From Bacteroidota bacterium (lineage in GTDB: Bacteria > Bacteroidota > Bacteroidia > Chitinophagales > Chitinophagaceae): a stretch of DNA of 10,110 bases. The translations under genes were made by a program, and so were the position numbers. The stretch's first letter is position 1. Every line of letters starts with the position of its first letter. Positions 1-4,760 of the stretch are shown here, in pieces. The stretch spans positions 1-10,110 of the forward strand of contig JAEWBD010000012.1 in NCBI GenBank assembly GCA_023391315.1, read 5' to 3'. The notes beneath the pieces were generated by a model. That model had not been told where the DNA came from, did no database searches, and was given only the letters and a program-made list of their open reading frames with translations.

Positions 1-377
1 GGAATATATAAGCCCACTTTATCAATGGCGACGGATTTTCTCCAGCAAACAACGCCCGGCATGGTTTCAATTTTTTCAACAGGCTGTTGTTGTGCGGAAT
101 GAAATGTGGTTACATTTTTTATAGCAAGTTGTATCGCTTCTTTTAGATCCCCGTTAATGCTGTTAGCAGTTTGCCACTCTTCTTCATTAACTGAAAAAGA
201 ATCCAGTTCAATGTTATCAAAGCGTTTTGTATAATCTTTTAATGCTGCATCGCCGCGTTGCTTTACATCAATCAAAATATCCTGTACAATACTTTTTACC
301 GTTGTAAAATCCTGCGACGGGCGTTTCAATAATTTATTCCAATCTTCTTTTTTGGGATATTGTATAACCTCCATCAT
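1..377 (-). CDS. hisD: Histidinol dehydrogenase, N-terminal part (cut by window edge)
   Basis: HisD oxidises L-histidinol to L-histidine in two NAD-dependent steps, the last reactions of histidine biosynthesis, in the cytoplasm. About 125 residues are visible. They show the usual HisD N-terminus: an RPSQDF segment near residue 19, the helix with DVKQRGDAALKDYT around residues 38-51, a FD pair just after it, and the motif VGLYIP at the very edge, which in the family continues into the NAD/substrate-binding core. The start is one of two adjacent ATG codons (377 or 374); the first gives the common ATGA overlap with the hisG stop codon, which suggests translational coupling. The catalytic and zinc-binding residues lie outside the window. 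Identity rests on the N-terminal pattern and the hisG neighbour, and is very secure. Confidence 0.95.
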   Translation of the reverse strand, partial: MMEVIQYPKKEDWNKLLKRPSQDFTTVKSIVQDILIDVKQRGDAALKDYTKRFDNIELDSFSVNEEEWQTANSINGDLKEAIQLAIKNVTTFHSAQQQPVEKIETMPGVVCWRKSVAIDKVGLYI

Positions 378-1234
378 AAAACCATTTTTTCGATTGGTAT
401 AATTAAAATGCCTTCAGCGCCATTCTCTTTTAAACTTTCAATGATGTTCCAGAAATCATCTTCCTGCACAACGGAATGCAGTGAACTCCATCCTTCAATG
501 CCAAGCGGCAAAATAGTGGGGCTTTTCATGCCGGGAATTAAACTGCAGATCACATCCAGTTTATTATTTGGTGCATTTAATAAAATGTATTTATTCTTCT
601 TTGCTTTTTTTACCGCCTGTATCCTGAATAGCAATTTTTTAAGCAACAACTGTTTTTCGGAAGAAAGATTTTTATTACCGATAAGCGCTGCCTGGGAATT
701 CAATACTACTTCTGTTTCTTTTAGGCCATTCGAAAACAGGGTGCTGCCACTGCTCACCAGGTCGCATATTGCATCTGCCAAACCCACGCCGGGTGTGATT
801 TCCACTGATCCGCTTATTTCATGGATTTCCGCGTTAATGCTGTTCTTATCTAAAAAACTTTGTAATAAAAAAGGATAAGTTGTAGCAATGCGTTTGCCAT
901 TCAGAAATTGGGCACCGGTATAATTTTCATTGCGGGGCACGGCAACAGACAGGCGGCATTTGCCAAAACCAAGCTTCTCAACAATCTCTACATTTTTATT
1001 GGTTTCATATACGACGTTCTCGCCAACAATGCCGATATCGGCTACGCCATCTTCCACATACTGCGGAATATCGTCGTCCCGCAAAAACAAAATCTGCATG
1101 GGAAAATTGATGGCTTCGTTCAGCAGTTTGTTCATGCCGTTTTGCAGCTCGATGCCGCATTCTTTTAAAATCTTTACAGAATCATCGTACAACCTTCCTG
1201 ATTTCTGCAGGGCTATCTTCAGTTTTGTTTCCAT
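374..1234 (-). CDS. hisG: ATP phosphoribosyltransferase, long form
   Basis: HisG condenses ATP with PRPP to phosphoribosyl-ATP, the first committed and feedback-inhibited step of histidine biosynthesis. The 286-residue length is that of the long, hexameric HisG_L form, which needs no HisZ partner. Visible family signatures are IALQKSGRL (residues 7-15), GVADIGIVGENVV (63-75), and the PRPP-binding stretch from EISGSVEITPG (139-149) through GLADAICDLVSSGSTL (151-166) to NGL (169-171). Residues from about 212 to the end, including SLIPGMKSPT (231-240), form the ACT-like regulatory domain that binds histidine. The ATG at 1234 follows an A/T-rich tract without a Shine-Dalgarno sequence. The U-tract of the attenuator terminator ends 6 bases before this start, so read-through directly controls hisG. 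It overlaps hisD by 4 bp. Confidence 0.98.
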   Translation of the reverse strand: METKLKIALQKSGRLYDDSVKILKECGIELQNGMNKLLNEAINFPMQILFLRDDDIPQYVEDGVADIGIVGENVVYETNKNVEIVEKLGFGKCRLSVAVPRNENYTGAQFLNGKRIATTYPFLLQSFLDKNSINAEIHEISGSVEITPGVGLADAICDLVSSGSTLFSNGLKETEVVLNSQAALIGNKNLSSEKQLLLKKLLFRIQAVKKAKKNKYILLNAPNNKLDVICSLIPGMKSPTILPLGIEGWSSLHSVVQEDDFWNIIESLKENGAEGILIIPIEKMVL

Positions 1235-1240
1235 TGTTTT

Positions 1241-1276
1241 AAAATAAAAAAGGCTTACGTTTTAAGTAAGCCTTTT
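1241..1276 (-). terminator. his operon attenuator terminator hairpin
   Basis: On the minus strand an 11-bp perfect stem (1276-1266 with 1258-1248, core GGCTTAC/GTAAGCC) with a 7-nt loop is followed by the tract TTTTTTATTTT ending at 1241. This is a classical intrinsic terminator. Its placement between the leader peptide and hisG, rather than after a gene, marks it as a conditional terminator. Its 5' arm can also pair with the leader stop-codon region. Confidence 0.92.
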
Positions 1277-1314
1277 GTTTGAAATGTTTTATAGTTACAT
1301 ACAATCATTACAGC

Positions 1315-1365
1315 TTACCATGTGGTGGTAAAATGATGATGATGTGTATGTGTGTTGTAATTCAT
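1315..1365 (-). CDS. hisL: his operon leader peptide (16 residues, five His)
   Basis: This small ORF reads MNYNTHTHHHHFTTTW and stops at TAA. Five of 16 residues are histidine, with four consecutive CAT codons (1344-1333) and another two codons earlier. It lies upstream of hisG on the same strand, with an attenuator hairpin between them. This is the arrangement of a regulatory leader peptide whose translation senses charged tRNA-His; the peptide itself need have no function. No clear Shine-Dalgarno sequence precedes the ATG, as is usual in Bacteroidota. A chance ORF with this composition in this exact place is very unlikely. Confidence 0.92.
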   Translation of the reverse strand: MNYNTHTHHHHFTTTW

Positions 1366-1375
1366 AATTGAGGCG

Positions 1376-1405
1376 CAAAAATAATAACTCCGTTTAATTG
1401 AACAA
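1376..1405 (-). promoter_or_regulatory. Probable promoter of the his leader and operon
   Basis: On the minus strand, TATTTTTG at 1383-1376 is a full match to the Bacteroidota -7 element TAnnTTTG, and a TTG at 1405-1403 lies 19 bp upstream, in the accepted -33 spacing. Only 10 bases separate the -7 element from the leader ATG, so the message would have a very short 5' untranslated region. It sits just beyond the tRNA-Phe terminator, which supports independent transcription. Confidence 0.55.
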
Positions 1406-1432
1406 GTTTTTTTTGAGCAACTTTAATAAAAC

Positions 1433-1461
1433 AAAAAAGCTCCAAATGAATGAAGCTTTTT
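1433..1461 (-). terminator. Terminator of tRNA-Phe
   Basis: A minus-strand hairpin pairs AAAAAGCTTC (1461-1452) with GGAGCTTTTT (1443-1434), 10 bp including one G-U pair, with an 8-nt loop. The T-run of its 3' arm continues to 1433. It begins two bases after the mature tRNA 3' end and separates the tRNA transcript from the his promoter. Confidence 0.8.
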
Positions 1462-1462
1462 G

Positions 1463-1535
1463 TGGTGTGGGGCGGGATCGAACCGCCGACACAAGGATTT
1501 TCAGTCCTTTGCTCTACCGACTGAGCTACCGCACC
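1463..1535 (-). tRNA. tRNA-Phe (anticodon GAA)
   Basis: The 73-nt cloverleaf is complete on the minus strand: acceptor GGTGCGG/CCACACC, D-stem GCTC/GAGC, anticodon stem AAGGA/TCCTT with loop CTGAAAA (anticodon GAA), five-base variable region GTGTC, T-arm GGCGG-TTCGATC-CCGCC, and discriminator A. It reads UUC and UUU. The acceptor stem has one non-Watson-Crick position, C5 opposite A68. The 3' CCA is not encoded (CAA follows the discriminator), so it must be added by the CCA-adding enzyme. It has its own -7 element and terminator. Confidence 0.97.
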
Positions 1536-1544
1536 AGAGGGCTG

Positions 1545-1573
1545 CAAATATAGGAGGTTTTTATAAATACAAA
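1545..1573 (-). promoter_or_regulatory. Probable promoter of tRNA-Phe
   Basis: On the minus strand TATATTTG (1552-1545) matches TAnnTTTG fully and lies 9 bp upstream of the tRNA 5' end. A TTTG at 1573-1570 could be the -33 element, though the 17-bp spacer is slightly short. The promoter lies between the exonuclease stop codon and the tRNA. Confidence 0.55.
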
Positions 1574-1586
1574 CATCCTGCTGCAA

Positions 1587-2312
1587 CTATTTTATTATCT
1601 GGATATTTTCTTCCTTCAATAAAGGCTGGTTTTTAAAGCGGAGAATAATATTGGCTACCACTATAACATCTTTTTCACAATAGGTGGCTATGCGTTGTAT
1701 ATCCTTATGCTCGTAATACACATCCCTTACTTTGCTTCCGTCTATATCGTTTTTGGATGAGGGCACATTCAAAATAGTTGCCAGCAGGTTAAGTGAAATA
1801 TAGTTTTTGTAATCACCGAATTTCCACCACTGCATGGTGTCAATCATTTCAATTTCCCAAGGTTTAGCAGCATGTAACTGCAAATAAGAAGGCAGGGGGA
1901 TATTGTTAATCAAGAGGCGCCGGCATATATAGGGTATATCAAACTCCCGTATGTTATGGCCACCAAATACAATGTGTTTTTTACTTTTTAAAAAACCATC
2001 TGTTATGGTTAAAAAATTTTGCAGGATTTCCGATTCTTCTTCGCAGCAAACACTTTTAACTTTAAAGCAAACCTGGTTGTTTTCATCTTCATAAAAATAA
2101 CCTGCTGATATACAGATTATTTTTCCAAACTCAGCCATGATGCCCGCTCTCAGCAAGTAGCTTTCATCAAGCGTAAGGCTTTCTGGCACGGTTTTGGAAA
2201 TTTTGTCGCCCCAAAGTAATTTCAGTTCATCCGGAAGCATTTCAAACCTTTCATGGCACGGCACAGTTTCTATATCGAGCAATAAAAGGTTTGATAAAGG
2301 AAAAGTATTCAA
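1587..2312 (-). CDS. Predicted PolB-type 3'-5' exonuclease (DnaQ-like fold)
   Basis: This 241-residue protein matches the stand-alone family of 3'-5' exonucleases related to the proofreading domain of family B DNA polymerases (DNA_pol_B_exo2 type). The metal-binding motifs are in order: Exo I, DIE at residues 13-15; Exo II, GHNIREFD at 118-125; and Exo III, YCEKD at 211-215, the Yx3D form. No polymerase domain follows, so it would degrade or trim nucleic acid in trans in the cytoplasm; the physiological substrate is unknown. The start is a TTG: the frame has an upstream stop at 2327-2325 and no ATG or GTG before the Exo I motif, so TTG at 2312 is the only usual start codon upstream of Exo I that leaves a sensible N-terminal strand. 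It is divergent from the next gene across 52 bp. No terminator is evident before the tRNA-Phe promoter downstream. Confidence 0.88.
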   Translation of the reverse strand: MNTFPLSNLLLLDIETVPCHERFEMLPDELKLLWGDKISKTVPESLTLDESYLLRAGIMAEFGKIICISAGYFYEDENNQVCFKVKSVCCEEESEILQNFLTITDGFLKSKKHIVFGGHNIREFDIPYICRRLLINNIPLPSYLQLHAAKPWEIEMIDTMQWWKFGDYKNYISLNLLATILNVPSSKNDIDGSKVRDVYYEHKDIQRIATYCEKDVIVVANIILRFKNQPLLKEENIQIIK

Positions 2313-2364
2313 AAGATTGTTTTTTCAATATTACTAAATTAGCCTTACAATTAAACCATAAAAT

Positions 2365-3357
2365 ATGAGTTACAGCAATTATCCATCTTCTACATCTGAG
2401 AATCAGCCGGCTAACCAGCCGAAAGATAACCGTAAACTGATTTTCGGCATTTTAATAGCCGCTTTGGTTGGCACCTGGGGTTATATTATTTATGATAAGA
2501 GCCAGTCAAGCAAAAAAATTGATCAGCTTACTGTTCAATATACGGCCGCCGATTCCTCCCGCAGTGCAGTCGAAGCAGAATATAATGATGCTTTATCCAG
2601 AATGGATTCATTAACCGGTTCCAATGCAAAGCTTTCAGGTGAACTGGCAGACCGGAAAACAGAGATTGAAGACCTTAAATCACGGATTAAAAACGAACTG
2701 GGTAAAAAGAATGCAGACTTAAGCAAAGCCAAGTCGATGATTAAAGAATTAAATGGAAAGATTACCGATTTGCTGGCACAGGTAGAACAGTTGAAACAGG
2801 AAAATCAAACACTTACCGTTGCGAACGCAGATTTAAGCACGCAGCGCGATACACTTACTGCCCAGAAAACAAGGGTTGAACAAGACCTTTCTACCACGCA
2901 GGCTGCAAAAGCACAGGTGGAAGATGTGGGTTCAACCTTACATGCAAGCAACATAAATATTGCTGCTATTAATGTAAAGGGCAGCGGTAAAGAAAAAACA
3001 ACAGAAACTGCAAAACGCGCAGACCTTTTCAGGATAACATTTGATCTTGATGAAAACCGCATTGCACCAAGCGGCGAAAAAGAATTGTTTGTATGTGTTA
3101 CAGGCCCGGATGGCCATCCAATTACAGTGCCTGCAAATGGCAGCGGTACCTTTACAACAAGGGAAGATGGTGATAAGGTGTTTACCAATAAAATGACGGT
3201 AAATTACGAACAGGGCAAACGCATGCCTGTAAGTTTTGACTGGAAACCGGAGTCTGGAAAATACCAAACCGGCAATTATAAAATTGAAATTTATCAAAAC
3301 GGTTATAAAATAGGGCAGGGAACAAAAGAGCTGAAGAAGGGCGGCCTGTTCAGTTAA
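2365..3357 (+). CDS. Membrane-anchored coiled-coil protein of unknown function
   Basis: I do not recognise a named family. The 330-residue protein has a polar, Ser/Pro/Asn-rich N-terminus (1-23), one hydrophobic membrane segment (about 24-43, KLIFGILIAALVGTWGYIIY), and a long heptad-rich coiled coil (about 50-187) rich in Leu, Lys, Glu, Gln and Ala. A Gly/Ser/Lys-rich linker (about 203-217) leads to a C-terminal region (about 218-325) with alternating beta-strand character, ending in KIEIYQNGYKIGQGTKEL. The missing signal-peptidase site and the charged KDNRK before the membrane segment suggest an inner-membrane anchor with the coiled coil and C-terminal domain in the periplasm. A role as a spacer or scaffold linking membrane and envelope is possible but is only inference. 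The gene is monocistronic, with a strong terminator right after it. Confidence 0.9.
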   Translation: MSYSNYPSSTSENQPANQPKDNRKLIFGILIAALVGTWGYIIYDKSQSSKKIDQLTVQYTAADSSRSAVEAEYNDALSRMDSLTGSNAKLSGELADRKTEIEDLKSRIKNELGKKNADLSKAKSMIKELNGKITDLLAQVEQLKQENQTLTVANADLSTQRDTLTAQKTRVEQDLSTTQAAKAQVEDVGSTLHASNINIAAINVKGSGKEKTTETAKRADLFRITFDLDENRIAPSGEKELFVCVTGPDGHPITVPANGSGTFTTREDGDKVFTNKMTVNYEQGKRMPVSFDWKPESGKYQTGNYKIEIYQNGYKIGQGTKELKKGGLFS

Positions 3358-3382
3358 AAAGCTTGTTTTATAGTGTCCCATA

Positions 3383-3420
3383 AAAAAATCCCGCAATCAT
3401 AAATGCGGGATTTTTTATTT
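3383..3420 (+). terminator. Strong intrinsic terminator after the coiled-coil gene
   Basis: A perfect 13-bp stem (3383-3395 with 3404-3416, core TCCCGCA/TGCGGGA) with an 8-nt loop ends in TTTTTT-A-TTT. It lies 25 bp after the stop codon and separates the coiled-coil gene from the histidine kinase. The A-run on the 5' side would make it work in both directions. Confidence 0.93.
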
Positions 3421-3444
3421 GCACCTGTTTGTATATTTTAGAGC

Positions 3445-4602
3445 ATGATTCAGCAATGGCTTAATGGCAAAACGCTGTTATTTCTTATAGCAGCGGCTAT
3501 TGTTACAGGCACTATATTTTATTCGTCTTACCTGGCTAAAAAAATAGCCGCAGATGAAAAGAAGAAAGTAGAAATATGGGTGGAGGCGCAGCATACCATA
3601 TTAAATGTTACAGATGAAGTAAACCTTAACCTTGCTGCCAGGATTTCTTCAGAAAACACCGAAATACCTATTATTGAAACCAATGAAAATGACAGCATTA
3701 ATACAGGCAATTGCGTAAACCTTGATTCAATAAAGATTAAATCAAACCCAAACTATCTGAAGGAAAAACTGGCTGAGTTTAAGAAAGATCATGAGCCTAT
3801 TATTATTACACTCTCCGAAAAACCTTACAAAGCCAATAAATATTATTACGGCCAAAGTATTTTGCAAAAAGAGGTGCGGTATTATCCTGTAGTTCAGCTA
3901 ATCATCGTAGGGCTTTTTCTTATAGTGATAATAATTGCGCAACGCACATCATATAGGAGCACGCAAAACCAGGTATGGGCAGGCATGGCTAAGGAAACGG
4001 CGCATCAGTTGGGAACACCTGTTTCAAGCCTTAAAGGCTGGGTGGAAGTTTTAAAGGAAACGCCCGGAACGGAGAAATACAGCGCAGAAATAGAGAAGGA
4101 TGTAAACCGGCTTGAGCTTATAACAGACCGTTTTGGCAAAATAGGCAGCCATCCTCATCTTGAAGAAAAAAATATTGTGGAGCAGGTGAGCAATATGATG
4201 GATTATATAAAACGAAGGGCGGGAGGCAAGGTAAATATGAGCTTAAATGCCGGTGAGCAAAACGATATTCCGGCCATGATATCGCCGCCGTTGTTCGATT
4301 GGGTAATTGAAAACCTGCTAAAAAATGCTTTGGACGCCATTGAAGGCAAAGGCTCGGTTGAAGTGTATATAAAAGATACGGCATCCCAGGTTTTAATTGA
4401 TGTAACGGACACCGGTAAAGGCATTTCAAAGAACAATATTGCAAAAGTTTTCAACCCCGGTTTTACTACAAAGAAACGCGGATGGGGCCTTGGATTAACG
4501 CTGAGTAAACGCATTATTGAACAATATCACAAGGGTGCCCTGTTTGTAAAACACAGCGAACTGGGTAAAGGCACAACTTTTAGAATTGAACTGAATAAAT
4601 AA
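3445..4602 (+). CDS. Orphan sensor histidine kinase
   Basis: This 385-residue two-pass membrane kinase autophosphorylates a His and passes the phosphate to a response regulator. It has a membrane segment at about 10-28, an extracytoplasmic sensor region of about 120 residues (29-147) with no family I recognise, and a second membrane segment at about 149-165. The dimerisation/phosphoacceptor helix is WAGMAKETAHQLGTP (178-192), with His187 the expected phosphorylation site. The HATPase domain shows the N-box ENLLKNALDAI (289-299), G1-box DTGKGIS (322-328), F-box VFNPGFTT (335-342) and G2-box RGWGLGL (345-351), so it should be active. The H-box HQLGTP replaces the textbook HELRTP and is common in Bacteroidota kinases. 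No response regulator is adjacent, so the partner must be elsewhere. There is no HAMP or PAS domain. Confidence 0.94.
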   Translation: MIQQWLNGKTLLFLIAAAIVTGTIFYSSYLAKKIAADEKKKVEIWVEAQHTILNVTDEVNLNLAARISSENTEIPIIETNENDSINTGNCVNLDSIKIKSNPNYLKEKLAEFKKDHEPIIITLSEKPYKANKYYYGQSILQKEVRYYPVVQLIIVGLFLIVIIIAQRTSYRSTQNQVWAGMAKETAHQLGTPVSSLKGWVEVLKETPGTEKYSAEIEKDVNRLELITDRFGKIGSHPHLEEKNIVEQVSNMMDYIKRRAGGKVNMSLNAGEQNDIPAMISPPLFDWVIENLLKNALDAIEGKGSVEVYIKDTASQVLIDVTDTGKGISKNNIAKVFNPGFTTKKRGWGLGLTLSKRIIEQYHKGALFVKHSELGKGTTFRIELNK

Positions 4603-4617
4603 TTTATTTTTTCCCCC

Positions 4618-4625
4618 TACATTTG
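4618..4625 (+). promoter_or_regulatory. -7 promoter element of tRNA-Leu
   Basis: TACATTTG is a full match to TAnnTTTG, 8 bp upstream of the tRNA 5' end and 15 bp after the kinase stop codon. No TTG occurs at the expected -33 distance, so the call rests on the -7 match and its position, which mirrors the tRNA-Phe promoter. Confidence 0.5.
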
Positions 4626-4633
4626 CAGGCCAC

Positions 4634-4720
4634 GCCCAGGTGGTGAAATTGGTAGACACGCTACTTTGAGGTGGTAGTGCCTTAACGGGCTTGCTGGTTC
4701 GAATCCAGTCTTGGGCACCA
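4634..4720 (+). tRNA. tRNA-Leu (anticodon GAG)
   Basis: A class II tRNA with a long variable arm: acceptor GCCCAGG/CTTGGGC (one G-U), anticodon stem CTACT/GGTAG with loop TTGAGGT (anticodon GAG, reading CUC and CUU), variable arm TGCC-TTAAC-GGGC, T-arm GCTGG-TTCGAAT-CCAGT, and discriminator A at 4717. CCA at 4718-4720 is present in the DNA, unlike in the tRNA-Phe gene of this window. The final A is also the first base of the terminator stem. The kinase gene ends 31 bp upstream on the same strand, so read-through could also feed this tRNA. Confidence 0.97.
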
Positions 4721-4754
4721 AAAAGCAATCTGAACAAGGTTGCTTTTTTATTTT
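4720..4754 (+). terminator. Terminator of tRNA-Leu, probably two-directional
   Basis: The stem pairs AAAAAGCAATC (4720-4730) with GGTTGCTTTTT (4738-4748), 11 bp with one G-U, around a 7-nt loop, followed by TTTTTT-A-TTTT. On the opposite strand the hairpin is followed by five T residues, so it could also end the converging operon, whose last stop codon is at 4761-4763. Confidence 0.85.
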
Positions 4755-4760
4755 ACCAAC

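Larger units (their letters stand above)
1241..1365 (-). promoter_or_regulatory. Histidine attenuator: protector, antiterminator and terminator
   Basis: Three mutually exclusive pairings can be read on the minus strand. Protector (1:2): TTTACC at 1332-1327 with GGTAAG at 1319-1314, loop of 7 nt. Antiterminator (2:3): GTAAGC at 1318-1313 with GCTTAC at 1271-1266, flanked on each side by a G-U wobble. Terminator (3:4): 1276-1266 with 1258-1248. Arm 1 lies in the Phe-Thr-Thr codons just after the His run. Arm 2 overlaps the leader stop codon. A ribosome stalled on His codons would cover arm 1 and free arm 2 for antitermination; one reaching the stop codon would mask arm 2 and allow termination. 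The mechanism is known for his operons; its use here is inferred from this geometry. Confidence 0.85.

Noticed and set aside
360..878. Open frame of 172 codons on the plus strand opposite hisG
   Set aside because: It lies entirely antisense to a clear hisG frame, resembles no family and has no promoter or ribosome-binding context.
1362..1586. Open frame of 74 codons on the minus strand
   Set aside because: It reads through the tRNA-Phe gene, its promoter and its terminator; the protein is the translated tRNA.
2313..2364. Divergent promoters between the exonuclease and coiled-coil genes (TAATATTG on minus at 2333-2326, TAAATTAG on plus at 2335-2342)
   Set aside because: Each has a mismatch to TAnnTTTG, and the candidate -33 TTG spacings (14 and 15 bp) are too short. 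Promoters must exist here but cannot be placed.
3432..3439. TATATTTT as -7 element of the histidine kinase promoter
   Set aside because: The final G is missing and no TTG lies at the right distance upstream, which is inside the terminator stem.
4495..4737. Open frame of 80 codons on the minus strand
   Set aside because: It is antisense to tRNA-Leu and the end of the histidine kinase.
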